A DNA stretch of 64,000 nt from Gemmatimonadota bacterium (GCA_016719105.1 JADKAQ010000003.1:186001-250000); one strand, 5' to 3'; shown: positions 55,139 to 64,000, numbered from the stretch's first letter. The notes: generated from the letters alone by a model not told the origin. Program-made: numbers and translations.

Positions 55139-55822
55139 ATGGCGCCACGCGGCACGTACGCAACCAAGCGGGACATCGTCACGGTCTGTCGGCGCCTCTA
55201 CGAGCGCGGATTGATCGCGGGCCCCGATGGCAACGTGTCGGTGCGCGTCGCCCCCGATCGTATTCTCGTCACTCCGGCGGGGATGTCTAAAGTGGATGTG
55301 CAGGTCGAGGACCTCGTCGAGCTCGCGCTCGACGGCCGTCAGCTGCGCGGGGCGACACAGGCGTCGTCCGAAGTGCAGATGCACCTGCGCATCTACCAGC
55401 GACGCCCCGACGTCCACGCGGTGGTGCACGCCCATCCACCGACGGCGACGGGGTTCTCGGTGGCAGGGGAGTCGTTCGCCGCCTGTGTGCTCCCGGAGGT
55501 GCTCTTCCAGGTGGGGTGGGTCCCGCTGGTGCCGTATGCCACGCCGGGGACCACGGCCCTGGCCGATGCCTTTGAACCATTCGTGGCGCAGCACGATGCC
55601 TTCCTGATGGCCAACCATGGGGCGACGACGATCGGCCCGACGCTGACCATCGCGCACCAGCGCATGGAGAGCCTCGAGCACAGCGCCCGGATCCTCCTGA
55701 CCGCACGACTGCTGGGGCGCGTGAACACGCTCACCCCATCGCAGGTAGAAGCGTTGGTAGAAGCGCGCGCGCGCGCCGTGCCGGGCGCGACGTATCCCGG
55801 ATGCCCTGTTCCGTCCGCGTAG
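55139..55822 (+). CDS. Class II aldolase/adducin-family protein
   Basis: 227 residues like L-fuculose-phosphate aldolase: GPDGNVSVRV, ILVTPAGMSK, ASSEVQMH (acidic catalytic residue), zinc His in VVHAHPPTATGF and MANHGAT. Substrate unknown. ATG 55139 follows AGGGGG; a GTG three codons earlier is possible. Lies 9 bases after pyrC. Confidence 0.87.
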   Translation: MAPRGTYATKRDIVTVCRRLYERGLIAGPDGNVSVRVAPDRILVTPAGMSKVDVQVEDLVELALDGRQLRGATQASSEVQMHLRIYQRRPDVHAVVHAHPPTATGFSVAGESFAACVLPEVLFQVGWVPLVPYATPGTTALADAFEPFVAQHDAFLMANHGATTIGPTLTIAHQRMESLEHSARILLTARLLGRVNTLTPSQVEALVEARARAVPGATYPGCPVPSA

Positions 55823-55838
55823 CACACGAGGGAGACGC

Positions 55839-56807
55839 ATGACGAGTTTCGAATCGAATCCGATGGACGCCCTGGCGGGCCTGCTCGAAGAGCGGCGGCG
55901 CTATGAGGGATGGCTGGCGCAGCTGGAAGCGCGCCGCGCCGATTCGCCGAGCCACGTGGTGGATCGCGTACGGGGCGACTACTCCGGCCGCCTCGACGCC
56001 GTCACGCAGAAGCTCCGCGACCGCGCCGAGGAGCTCGAGGCGTCGGCCGCCGGGTTGCGCGCGCGCATCGAGGCCCTGCAGGGTGAGGAGTCGCAGCGCC
56101 GCGATGAACGTGCCGAGCTCGAACTGCGCGCACTGGTCGGGGAGTACCAACCGGACCAGGCGCAATCGTCGATCGCCGCGTGCGACGAGGCCATTGGGCA
56201 TCTGATGGGTGAGCGCTCCACGCTCGAAGCGGAGCTCTCGCGCATCACCGAGGTGCTCGCGCTCGTCGCGCCACCTCCGCTCCCGCCGATCGAGTCGCCG
56301 TCGAGCGAGGCGTCGATGCCGGAGGAACCAGCAGCGGTCGCCGAGGGGGCGGTGAACCACGATCAGGGCGAGCCCCTGCAGACGCAGGAGATGGCCACCG
56401 CGTCGGCGCTGGAGACGGCGAGTCTCTCGACCACCGCCGAGCCTTCGCCGATGGACGAGCTGGCGTTTCTGCACTCCGTCGTTGATGCGCCGCGCGAGGA
56501 GCACGCGCCGGTGTCGGCGGAGCCCTCCGCGCCGCGTGCGGAGTCCAGCGCCGATCTGCTGCCGCCTCCGGTGCTCACGGCGCCGCGTCGTCCGGTGACG
56601 CCGCTCTCCACGAGCATCCCGACGACGCGCGATCCGTTCGCGAGCACGGCGAAGGTGTCGTCGTTGACGCCGGGGAGCATCCCGTCGTTCCTGAAGGACA
56701 TGCCGACGGAGCAGGTGAAGACGCTCAAGTGCCAGGAGTGCGGCACGATGAACTACCCCACGGAGTGGTACTGCGAGCGTTGCGGTGGCGAGCTGGCGGC
56801 GATGTAG
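55839..56807 (+). CDS. Coiled-coil protein with C-terminal zinc ribbon, unknown function
   Basis: 322 residues. The first 140 form a long charged coiled coil (heptad Leu/Ala, many Glu/Arg). A Pro/Ser/Ala-rich disordered region follows (about 145-285), then a zinc ribbon LKCQECGTMNYPTEWYCERCGGEL (CxxC...CxxC, positions 297-320). GGGAG precedes the ATG. Possibly a scaffold. Last gene before the bidirectional terminator. Confidence 0.7.
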   Translation: MTSFESNPMDALAGLLEERRRYEGWLAQLEARRADSPSHVVDRVRGDYSGRLDAVTQKLRDRAEELEASAAGLRARIEALQGEESQRRDERAELELRALVGEYQPDQAQSSIAACDEAIGHLMGERSTLEAELSRITEVLALVAPPPLPPIESPSSEASMPEEPAAVAEGAVNHDQGEPLQTQEMATASALETASLSTTAEPSPMDELAFLHSVVDAPREEHAPVSAEPSAPRAESSADLLPPPVLTAPRRPVTPLSTSIPTTRDPFASTAKVSSLTPGSIPSFLKDMPTEQVKTLKCQECGTMNYPTEWYCERCGGELAAM

Positions 56808-56853
56808 GCGCCACGCGCCGACCGGGCAGCGCCCGGGCGCGGTAGGAAACGAG

Positions 56854-56881
56854 ACGGGGCGATCCGAGAGGATCGCCCCGT
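56854..56881. terminator. Bidirectional terminator between the coiled-coil gene and rpsT
   Basis: 12-bp perfect stem ACGGGGCGATCC (56854-56865) with 56870-56881, loop GAGA, then GCTGTTTGTAG on the + strand. It lies between convergent genes. Confidence 0.85.
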
Positions 56882-56908
56882 GCTGTTTGTAGCGGCCGAG
56901 CCCGCGCG

Positions 56909-57154
56909 TTACTTGGCGGCGTTCGCCTTCTTGGCGATGCGGCTCTTGTGACGGGCAGCGGTGTTCTTGTGGATCAGTCCCTTGCGGGCGGCGCGGTCGA
57001 GCAGCGAGACGGCCGACTTGTCGACATCGGGCGTGGAGCCGGCGGCCTTCGCCTTCTTCAACGCCGTGCGAAGTGCGGAGCGCTGGGCGCGATTGCGTAC
57101 GGTCGCGGCGCGGGACTTCCGCATGTTCTTTGCGGCGGAGGCGATATTCGGCAC
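56909..57154 (-). CDS. rpsT: 30S ribosomal protein S20
   Basis: 81 residues, basic, starting MPNIASAAKNMRKSRA, with AKNAARHKSRIAKK-like C-terminus (NTAARHKSRIAKK). Binds 16S rRNA. GTG start at 57154 with GGAG 8 bases upstream. One of only two minus-strand genes. Confidence 0.95.
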   Translation of the reverse strand: MPNIASAAKNMRKSRAATVRNRAQRSALRTALKKAKAAGSTPDVDKSAVSLLDRAARKGLIHKNTAARHKSRIAKKANAAK

Positions 57155-57195
57155 GAAGAAACTCCGGGTGTTCTAGGGTTGGTTGCGAGCCATGA

Positions 57196-57224
57196 ATCCT
57201 ATCGGGGACGAGGGGGCATGTCAA
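57196..57224 (-). promoter_or_regulatory. Promoter of rpsT
   Basis: Minus strand: TTGACA (complement of 57219-57224), 17-base spacer, TAGGAT (complement of 57196-57201). A perfect -35. Confidence 0.8.
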
Positions 57225-57238
57225 GGAACGACACTACT

Positions 57239-57267
57239 TTGACTCTCGTTTCCCCCATCGCTAGCTT
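57239..57267 (+). promoter_or_regulatory. Promoter of the M50 protease-scpA-scpB operon
   Basis: TTGACT (57239-57244), 17-base spacer, TAGCTT (57262-57267). Back-to-back with the rpsT promoter, 14 bases between the -35 boxes. Confidence 0.55.
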
Positions 57268-57319
57268 GCCCGTCCTTCCGCTCCGCCCCTGGTCACCGTC
57301 CCCCCTCCGCCGTCGCCCA

Positions 57320-58015
57320 TTGGATAAGCTCCAGGAGTTCCTGCTCGTGGCGCCGGTGCTGCTCTTTTCGATGGTGGCCCACGAGTTCGCTCATGGGTAC
57401 GCGGCGCTCAAGCAGGGGGATCCCACAGCCTACCAGCTGGGGCGGCTCACGTGGAATCCGGTCAAGCACATCGACCCGTTCTTCACCGTGATCCTGCCGA
57501 TGATCACCTTCTTTACCGGGGGGTTCATTTTCGGTGGGGCCAAGCCGGTGCCGGTGACGCCGCGTAACTACCGCAACTATCGTCGGGGCGACATCATCGT
57601 CTCGATGGCCGGGATCGTGACCAACCTGATCCTCGCGGTGCTGTGCACCGGGGCCATCGTCCTGCTCGGGCTGGTGGGACGTGCCCTCCCGGTCGCCACC
57701 GATACGCTGGCCATCCTGCAGCGCATGATGATCACCGGGGTCGTGTTCAACCTGATCCTCGCGATGTTCAACCTGCTGCCGATTCCGCCGCTCGATGGAT
57801 CGCACGTGATGAAGTATCTGCTCCCGCCGTCGTGGGCGATCCGCTATCAGCAGGTCGGGATGTACGGGGTCTTCATCCTCATGATCCTCATGATGACGCG
57901 CGTGGGCGCGCCGCTGCTGTCGGCCTGGATGACACCGGTGAACCTGCTCGGCGGCGTGATGTTGCGCGCCATTTCGCAGTTTGTCCTTCCCAGCCAGTTC
58001 ACGCTGGGGATGTGA
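57320..58015 (+). CDS. M50-family (site-2-type) membrane metalloprotease
   Basis: 231 residues. First helix LLFSMVAHEFAHGYAALK with HExxH zinc motif; second site NLLPIPPLDGS (Asp ligand); about five helices. Regulated intramembrane proteolysis is the family role. TTG 57320 is chosen: an upstream ATG (57218) lies before the proposed promoter and within the rpsT promoter. scpA follows within 3 bases, a common pairing. Confidence 0.85.
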   Translation: MDKLQEFLLVAPVLLFSMVAHEFAHGYAALKQGDPTAYQLGRLTWNPVKHIDPFFTVILPMITFFTGGFIFGGAKPVPVTPRNYRNYRRGDIIVSMAGIVTNLILAVLCTGAIVLLGLVGRALPVATDTLAILQRMMITGVVFNLILAMFNLLPIPPLDGSHVMKYLLPPSWAIRYQQVGMYGVFILMILMMTRVGAPLLSAWMTPVNLLGGVMLRAISQFVLPSQFTLGM

Positions 58016-58017
58016 CG

Positions 58018-58752
58018 ATGACGGCGCCTGCGGCGGAGTTCGACAACACCTTCGTGGTGGACCTCTCGCAGTTCCAGGGCCCGCTGGACCTGCTGCTCGG
58101 GCTCATCCGCGACGAGAAGGTCGACATCTACGACATTCCCATCTCGCGCATCGCCGACCAGTTCCTGGCCCGCATCAGCACCTTGGGGTTGGATCAGGCG
58201 GCGGACTATCTCGAGATGGCGGCACGCCTGCTGCGCATCAAGGCGCAGCTCCTCCTGCCGCGCAACGAGCACGACGAGGCGTGGGAAGACCCGCGCGCGG
58301 AACTCGTCAGGCGCCTGCTGGAGTACCAGCAGATGCGCGAGGTGGTGGACGTCCTCGAGAAACTCGCTGAGGAACGTCGTGCGCGCTTCGCCCGCGCGTA
58401 CATCCCGCCCTCGGGCGCGGAGCCGCCGCCGTCGCCGCTCGCCTTGTCGCTCGCCGAGCTGCTATCGGCGATCGACCGCGTGTTGCGCGTGGCGAAGGAC
58501 CCGGCGGTGCACGATGTCATTCCGCGCGCCCTCGATGTGGACGGCGCGATCGCCACCGTGCGCGGTGTCCTCCTGCTGCAGGAACGTGCGCGTTGGCGCG
58601 ACGTGGTGCGGCAGGGCGCCGAGCGGTGGGAGATTCTTTCGGCACTCCTGGCGCTCCTCGAGCTGGCGCGCCGTGGCGAACTCAAACTCAAGCAGGCGAA
58701 TCCGTTCGCCAACGTGTTCATCACTCGTGAATCCCCTGGCCAAGCTGCTTGA
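58018..58752 (+). CDS. scpA: Segregation and condensation protein ScpA
   Basis: 244-residue kleisin subunit: FQGPLDLLLGLIRDEKVDIYDIPIS, YLEMAARLLRIKAQLLLP and a C-terminal winged-helix domain. Bridges SMC heads. ATG 58018; an in-frame GTG two codons earlier overlaps the previous stop. scpB begins 26 bases before its end. Confidence 0.94.
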   Translation: MTAPAAEFDNTFVVDLSQFQGPLDLLLGLIRDEKVDIYDIPISRIADQFLARISTLGLDQAADYLEMAARLLRIKAQLLLPRNEHDEAWEDPRAELVRRLLEYQQMREVVDVLEKLAEERRARFARAYIPPSGAEPPPSPLALSLAELLSAIDRVLRVAKDPAVHDVIPRALDVDGAIATVRGVLLLQERARWRDVVRQGAERWEILSALLALLELARRGELKLKQANPFANVFITRESPGQAA

Positions 58753-59269
58753 GGCGGCGCTCTTCTCGAGCGCCCGCCCTGTCCCGAAGGAAGAACTGGC
58801 GGCGCTCGATCCGGAGGCGTCGCCCGCGGCCGTGCAGTCGGCGCTCGACGAGCTGCGCGAGACGTACGACAACAATGGCCACGGCGTCGAGCTCGTCGAG
58901 CTGGGCGAGGGGTGGCAGATCCTGACCCGTCCGGAATACACCGAGGCCATCGAGCGCGCGCAGCTGGCGGTGCGCCCGCACCGTTTATCTGCGGCGGCCC
59001 TCGAGTCACTCGCCATCATCGCGTACCGGCAGCCCATCGGTAGGGCGGAGATCGAGGAGATCCGTGGGGTCAATGTCGGCGGCGTCCTCAAGTCGTTGCA
59101 CGAGCGCGGACTGATCGACGTGACCGGGCGAGGGGAGGGGATCGGGCGCCCGCTGCTGTATGGGACCACGCCGCTCTTCCTCGAACAGTTTGCCCTGCGC
59201 CATCTCGAAGAACTGCCGCGCGCCGACGAACTGGCGGTCGCGCTTCGCTCTGAACCGAAGCCCATCTGA
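58727..59269 (+). CDS. scpB: Segregation and condensation protein ScpB
   Basis: 180 residues, two winged helices: LLEAALFSSARPVPKEEL and LSAAALESLAIIAYRQPIGRAEIEEIRGV. Partner of ScpA in the SMC complex. GTG 58727; the stop overlaps the next gene (TGATG). Confidence 0.93.
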   Translation: MNPLAKLLEAALFSSARPVPKEELAALDPEASPAAVQSALDELRETYDNNGHGVELVELGEGWQILTRPEYTEAIERAQLAVRPHRLSAAALESLAIIAYRQPIGRAEIEEIRGVNVGGVLKSLHERGLIDVTGRGEGIGRPLLYGTTPLFLEQFALRHLEELPRADELAVALRSEPKPI

Positions 59270-60186
59270 TGACTGAGCCGATGCGCATCCACCGCGCCCT
59301 CGCGCGCGCCGGGGTCGCATCGCGTCGCCACGCCGAGACGCTGATCGCCGAAGGGCGCGTCACGGTCAACGGGGGCGTGGCGCGGCTGGGGCAGACGGTC
59401 GATCCCAACCGCGACCGCGTGCAGGTCGACGGCAAGGAGATCGCGCTCGAGGCGGCCGCTTCCAAGTGGTACGTGCTCAACAAGCCGGCGGGCGTCATGA
59501 CCACCCGGCGCGATCCCGAAGGGCGCCGGACGGTGTTCGAGATGGTCCCGGAGGTCCCGGGACTCACGTACGTGGGCCGGCTCGACTTCCTCACGGAAGG
59601 GGTCCTGCTCATGACCAACGACGGGGAGGGGGCCAACCGGCTGACCCACCCAAGCTCGGAAGTCGAGCGCGTCTACGTCGCGACCGTGCGCGGCAACGCG
59701 AAAGGGGCGGCCGATCAGGCTCGGCAAGGGGTGGAGCTCGAGGACGGGATGGTCAAGCCGGCGTGGGTCAATGTGCATCCCATGGAAAACCGGCGGTGGA
59801 TGTTCGAGATCGCCATTCGCGAGGGGCGCACGCGCGAGATCCGTCGGCTCTGCGCCGCGCTCGGTCTGGAGGTCGAGCGCCTGGTGCGCACGCAGTTCGG
59901 CCCCGTGCGAATCGGCGAGTTGGAGCCCGGTACATGGCGCGAGCTCAGCCCACGCGAGGCGGCGATGCTCGAAGTCATGACGGGGACCGACGTCCCCCAC
60001 GGGAAGCCGCCACGGAAGCGAGACGATCGCAAGCGACCAGCGACCACGGGCGAGCGACCGGCGCGTGGCGAACGGCCGTCGCGTGGTGAGCGGCCGGCCC
60101 GTGGTGAGCGGCCGGCCCGTGGCCCGTGGCGAGGGTTCTGCGCGTGGCGAACGTCCCTCCGTCGGCGAGCGTTCCGCGCGTGGTGA
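59269..60186 (+). CDS. RluB-type 23S rRNA pseudouridine synthase, C-terminal tail probably frameshifted
   Basis: 305 residues as read. S4 domain (MRIHRALARAGVASRRHAE), catalytic domain with active Asp in GRLDFLTEGVLLMTNDG, and EGRTREIRRLCAALG; this is the RluB/E/F (RsuA) family. From about residue 258 there is a GERPAR repeat tail. Near 60118-60124 the reading changes to a Trp/Cys/Arg-rich, atypical end, while another frame continues the same repeat style (ARGERP, ARSERP) until 60493. A missing base there would explain both. The enzyme core is intact. Confidence 0.85.
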   Translation: MTEPMRIHRALARAGVASRRHAETLIAEGRVTVNGGVARLGQTVDPNRDRVQVDGKEIALEAAASKWYVLNKPAGVMTTRRDPEGRRTVFEMVPEVPGLTYVGRLDFLTEGVLLMTNDGEGANRLTHPSSEVERVYVATVRGNAKGAADQARQGVELEDGMVKPAWVNVHPMENRRWMFEIAIREGRTREIRRLCAALGLEVERLVRTQFGPVRIGELEPGTWRELSPREAAMLEVMTGTDVPHGKPPRKRDDRKRPATTGERPARGERPSRGERPARGERPARGPWRGFCAWRTSLRRRAFRAW

Positions 60187-60493
60187 GCGTCCTGCGCGAA
60201 GTGAGCGACCGACTCGCAGCGAACGCCCCGCGCGCAGCGATCGTCCGGCGCGCGCCGACGGTGCGGAGGGGAGCGCGCGCCCCGAGCGCCGGGAGCGTCC
60301 GGCGCGCAGCGAACGCCCCGAACGTGGCGGTGCATCGCGCGGCGGTTCGCCACGTGGCGCGTCGTCACGCCGGGACGCCGCACGCGGTGACGCCGCACGT
60401 TCTGGCGGTGCGCGACCCGCGAGCGGTCGGCGGAGCGAGGGGGGGAGCGCGTCTCGCGTGTCCCCTCCCAGGCGTCGCTCGACGCGTGACTAG
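60122..60493 (+). other. Displaced continuation of the RluB Arg/Glu/Pro repeat tail
   Basis: In the frame +1 to the RluB gene the sequence reads about 120 residues of ARGERP/ARSERP-type repeats with the normal GC-rich third positions and ends ...RRRSTRD-stop at 60493. It has no start signal of its own and is best seen as the true C-terminus separated by a 1-nt deletion. Confidence 0.6.
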
Positions 60494-60532
60494 AAGCCAA
60501 CACACCGATGGTCGACGGCTCCTGGCTGGCGC

Positions 60533-60550
60533 CCGGCGTCGGAACGCCGG
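60533..60550 (+). terminator. Hairpin after the RluB gene
   Basis: 7-bp stem CCGGCGT-CGGA-ACGCCGG, followed by CGACTTCTTGT. Confidence 0.55.
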
Positions 60551-60606
60551 CGACTTCTTGTGAAATGGCCCGTCGCGTCGAGTGGCGCGCCAGACGGCGA
60601 GCGGAA

Positions 60607-60640
60607 CGACGCCCGCGGCGCGCGACGACCGCGGGCGTCG
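60607..60640 (+). repeat. 12-bp inverted repeat upstream of moxR
   Basis: Perfect arms CGACGCCCGCGG (60607-60618) and 60629-60640, loop 10. A 6-bp hairpin GACGGT-CGGA-ACCGTC follows a few bases later. Could be a second terminator or leader structure. Confidence 0.55.
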
Positions 60641-60726
60641 GCGTAACGCGCCGAGGGCGACGGTCGGAACCGTCGCGCCGTTCGGTGTAAGAGCGACAGA
60701 ACCCTTCGCGACAGGAGCACGCGCAC

Positions 60727-61695
<969 letters not shown>

Positions 61696-61711
61696 GGGGG
61701 GCGACGGCCTG

Positions 61712-62629
61712 ATGTCGGCACCCGTCGCGACCACGCGCCCGGTCCTGATCACGCCCGAGATCCTGCGCCAGGTCAAGCTGGTCGAGCTTCGCACGCGCCG
61801 CCTCGTGAACTCCCTCTTCTCCGGCGAGTATCGCTCCATCTTCAAGGGGCAGGGGATGGAGTTCGCCGAGGTGCGCGAGTACCAGCCGGGCGACGAGGTG
61901 CGGTCCATCGACTGGAACGTGACGGCGCGCATGCGTCGGCCGTTCGTCAAGCGCTACATCGAGGAGCGCGAGCTCACGTTGATGCTGGCGGTCGACATCT
62001 CGGGGTCGGAGCGCTTCGGCACGGTGCGGCGCTTCAAGTCCGAACTGGCCACGGAGCTGGCGGCGGTCCTGACGATGTCGGCGGTGCGCAACAACGATCG
62101 CGTCGGCGCGCTCCTCTTCACCGATCGCGTGGAGCACTTCGTCCCGCCGCGCAAGGGCCGCCGGCACGCGCTGCGCATCCTGCGCGATGTGCTGGTGCAC
62201 GAGCCGAAGGGGACGGGAACGGACACGCCGCTGGCGCTCGACTTCCTGCGCGGGCTGCTCAAGCAGCACGCGATCATCTTCCTCATCTCCGACCTGCAGG
62301 ACCCCGGGCTCGAGCGCTCGCTCAAGCTGCTCGGCCAGCGGCACGACCTCGTGGTCGCCACGCTGGACGACCCGAGCGAGACCACGCTGCCCGACATCGG
62401 CATGGCGCGCTTTGTCGACCCGGAGAGTGGAGAGACGCTGGATGTCGATACCAGCGATCCCGCCGTTCGCTCGGCGTACGACCAACTCTCGACAGCTGAA
62501 CGCGACGCGCGACGCGCGATGCTGCGTCGCTTGGCCATCGACGAGATTCCGATCTCGACGGCCGGCGGGTACATCGAACCGCTGCTGCGGTTCTTTCGGG
62601 CGCGCGAGCGCCGGGCGGCACGCGGATGA
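61712..62629 (+). CDS. DUF58 (VWA-like) protein
   Basis: 305 residues. DUF58 core: SGEYRSIFKGQGMEFAEVRE, YQPGDEVRSIDWNVTARM, followed by MLAVDISGSERFG resembling a MIDAS strand. Usual partner of MoxR. It overlaps the next gene by 4 bases. Confidence 0.92.
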   Translation: MSAPVATTRPVLITPEILRQVKLVELRTRRLVNSLFSGEYRSIFKGQGMEFAEVREYQPGDEVRSIDWNVTARMRRPFVKRYIEERELTLMLAVDISGSERFGTVRRFKSELATELAAVLTMSAVRNNDRVGALLFTDRVEHFVPPRKGRRHALRILRDVLVHEPKGTGTDTPLALDFLRGLLKQHAIIFLISDLQDPGLERSLKLLGQRHDLVVATLDDPSETTLPDIGMARFVDPESGETLDVDTSDPAVRSAYDQLSTAERDARRAMLRRLAIDEIPISTAGGYIEPLLRFFRARERRAARG

Positions 62630-63714
62630 CGGAGGCCGTGCCCGAGGGGGGAATGGCGCGCCATGCCGGCGGCCACGGCGTGCGGCGTTCGAGGCACGGC
62701 GGGTGGCGCCTGACGACGCTCCTGTTCGCGGTGATCGCGACGCTTCCGCTGGCGCCGCGCGTCGCGCTGTCGCAGGGGTCGGGCGACCGGACCCGCGGCG
62801 CATCGGCCGACAGCGCCCTCCGCGCCATTTCCCGCGGCGTGGCGGTGCTCCCTGAGACGGTCACGGTCGGGGACCCGTTCCGCGTGGTGGTCCGGGTGCG
62901 CGCTCCCCGCGGGGCGACGCTCGAGTTCGCGGCGGTCCCCGATTCGGGGACGGGCGTCGAGGCGCTGGATCCGGTGCACGTCGTGCCGACGCTCGACTCG
63001 ACGGCGACGGAACAGACGGCGACGTATCGTCTCGCCGCCTGGGATGTCGGCGCGCGTGCCATTCGCATCCCCGACGTCATCGTGCGCGACTCGCTCGGCG
63101 TCCGGCGCGTGGCCGTCGGGCGCACGCTGTCGGTGTTTGTGGCCACGGTGCTTCCGGCCGACTCGACGGAACGCGTGCCCAGGCCGCCGCGGGCGCTGTA
63201 CGAGTTCGGGCCGCCCTGGTGGTGGTGGGCCCTGGTGGCGCTTGCAGCGTTAGGCGTGCTGGTCGCGGTCTGGTGGCTCTGGCGCCGTCGCCGACAGCCG
63301 GTGTCGGCGGTGCGCCGGTCGCCGCGTGACGAGGCAGAGGCGGCCTTCGGTCGCGTCGAGGCGCTCGAACTCGTGGCCAGTGGCGAGCGAGGGCTGCACG
63401 TGGCGCTCATGGCCGAGGTGCTGCGCGATTACCTGTCGCGCGTCGTGCCGTCGGCGGCGCCGTCGCTGACCTCCTCGGAGTTGCTGCTGCAGTTGCGTGG
63501 CGATGGGCGGCTCCCGCTGCCGCGCCTCGTACGCCTGCTGCAGGACGTCGACCTCGTGAAGTTTGCCGCCTTGCCGATCGATGCGGTGCGGGCGGAGGCG
63601 CTCGGGGGGGAGGCGCGTGCCCTCGTGGAGGCGATCGACGTGGCGGTGCAGCCACGTGAGCCGGCCGTCGTGCCGGGGGGCCCGGCGCCGCGCGACGCAC
63701 GGGAGGCGGCATGA
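62626..63714 (+). CDS. BatD-like membrane protein
   Basis: 362 residues. N-terminal signal/anchor (LLFAVIATLPLAPRVALSQ), a beta-rich periplasmic region (GDPFRVVVRVRAPRG), a transmembrane helix near 200-220 (WWWWALVALAALGVLVAVWW) and a cytoplasmic helical tail. Position and layout resemble BatD/DUF4381-type proteins of Bat operons; sequence similarity alone is modest. Confidence 0.65.
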   Translation: MTEAVPEGGMARHAGGHGVRRSRHGGWRLTTLLFAVIATLPLAPRVALSQGSGDRTRGASADSALRAISRGVAVLPETVTVGDPFRVVVRVRAPRGATLEFAAVPDSGTGVEALDPVHVVPTLDSTATEQTATYRLAAWDVGARAIRIPDVIVRDSLGVRRVAVGRTLSVFVATVLPADSTERVPRPPRALYEFGPPWWWWALVALAALGVLVAVWWLWRRRRQPVSAVRRSPRDEAEAAFGRVEALELVASGERGLHVALMAEVLRDYLSRVVPSAAPSLTSSELLLQLRGDGRLPLPRLVRLLQDVDLVKFAALPIDAVRAEALGGEARALVEAIDVAVQPREPAVVPGGPAPRDAREAA

Positions 63715-64000
63715 TGCCCGCCGTCACCGACTGGCCCTGGATGCTCCCGGTCGCGCTCCTGCTGGGGGCGTTGGCCACGTCGCTCGTGGTCGTTGCCGTC
63801 AGGCGCAAGCGCGGGCGGCTCGCACGCCTGGCCGAGGCGCCGCTGCTGGCGCGCCTGGCGCCCGCGAGCGCTGTGGCGCCGGCACATTGGCGGGCCGCCC
63901 GGCTGGGGGTAGCGACGCTCCTCGCGGGAGTTGCCTTCGCCGGCCCTCGGTGGGGGACCGAACCGGCGATCGTGAGCGGCGAGGGGATCGACGTGGTCCT
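63711..64000 (+). CDS. VWA-domain (BatA/BatB-like) membrane protein, 3' end outside window
   Basis: Open from ATG 63711 to the window edge (96 codons). Two helices (MLPVALLLGALATSLVVVAV and ATLLAGVAFAGP) and a segment GTEPAIVSGEGIDVVL that leads into the first VWA strand, as in BatA/BatB. The metal site lies beyond the edge. ATGA overlap with the upstream gene. Confidence 0.75.
   Translation, partial: MMPAVTDWPWMLPVALLLGALATSLVVVAVRRKRGRLARLAEAPLLARLAPASAVAPAHWRAARLGVATLLAGVAFAGPRWGTEPAIVSGEGIDVV

Noticed and set aside
57218..57319. N-terminal extension of the M50 protease from ATG 57218
   Set aside because: The codons overlap the rpsT -35 and the operon's own promoter, and the added residues show no family similarity.

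Overview
The window is a dense, GC-rich, almost unidirectional stretch of a Gram-negative bacterial chromosome. About 60 protein genes and two tRNA genes lie on the + strand; only mazG (left edge) and rpsT lie on the - strand. Outer-membrane receptors and barrels, lipoproteins, an LspA-like protein, HPr kinase with a mannose-type PTS, and a protein resembling an FCB-type C-terminal sorting domain together suggest a Gemmatimonadota-like organism. That assignment is inference from gene content and composition; no rRNA is present. No insertion sequence, prophage, CRISPR array or replication origin was seen. The content is core and housekeeping rather than accessory.

Layout. 1-5.7 kb: mazG diverges from an alr-deoB-cdd operon that carries an orphan microcompartment vertex protein (EutN/CcmL) and continues into two envelope proteins. 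5.7-9.4 kb: a receiver-histidine kinase and the two tRNA methylthiotransferases MtaB and MiaB. 9.4-13.7 kb: competence genes comFB and comEC, a small zincin-like protein and fructose-1,6-bisphosphatase. 13.7-19.6 kb: a frameshifted methylmalonyl-CoA mutase large subunit, an FmdB-like protein, argS, a PfkB kinase and purM. 19.7-24.7 kb: an outer-membrane protein, the full riboflavin set ribD-ribE-ribBA-ribH, and nusB. 24.7-31.5 kb: a glycosyltransferase, then hpf-hprK-EIIA-EIIB-EIIC-EIID-ptsH-ptsI, a complete mannose-family PTS with its HPr kinase. 31.7-34.8 kb: metK, a bifunctional-nuclease-family protein and a membrane protein. 34.8-39.9 kb: a cobalamin riboswitch controlling btuF-btuC-btuD-btuB. 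40-42.6 kb: recO-selB. 42.6-47.8 kb: a tiny secreted sorting-domain-like protein with its own promoter and terminator, clpB, tadA and a diguanylate cyclase. 47.8-48.3 kb: tRNA-Ser(CGA) and tRNA-Ser(GGA). 48.4-52.1 kb: a DUF2231-TPR protein, an LspA-like protein and a CHASE3-PAS-GGDEF protein. 52.2-56.8 kb: pyrR-pyrB-pyrC, a class II aldolase and a coiled-coil/zinc-ribbon protein. 56.9-60.5 kb: rpsT (-) diverging from an M50 protease-scpA-scpB-RluB operon. 60.7 kb to the end: a MoxR-DUF58-BatD-like-VWA (Bat-type) operon running out of the window.

Neighbouring genes are often coupled by ATGA or GTGA overlaps. The genes fit together metabolically: B12 uptake serves a B12-dependent mutase; PTS parts and their kinase are co-transcribed; two tRNA thiomethylation enzymes are paired; pyrimidine and riboflavin genes are clustered.

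Three sequence-level features stand out. The octamer CGTTAGGC occurs 22 times on the + strand, always as an NCG-TTA-GGC codon triplet, and once on the - strand. There is a 33-bp perfect inverted repeat built of GACGGGAA units beside the PfkB gene. Two likely 1-nt frameshifts (the mutase, and the RluB tail) sit in G/C-rich low-complexity sequence.
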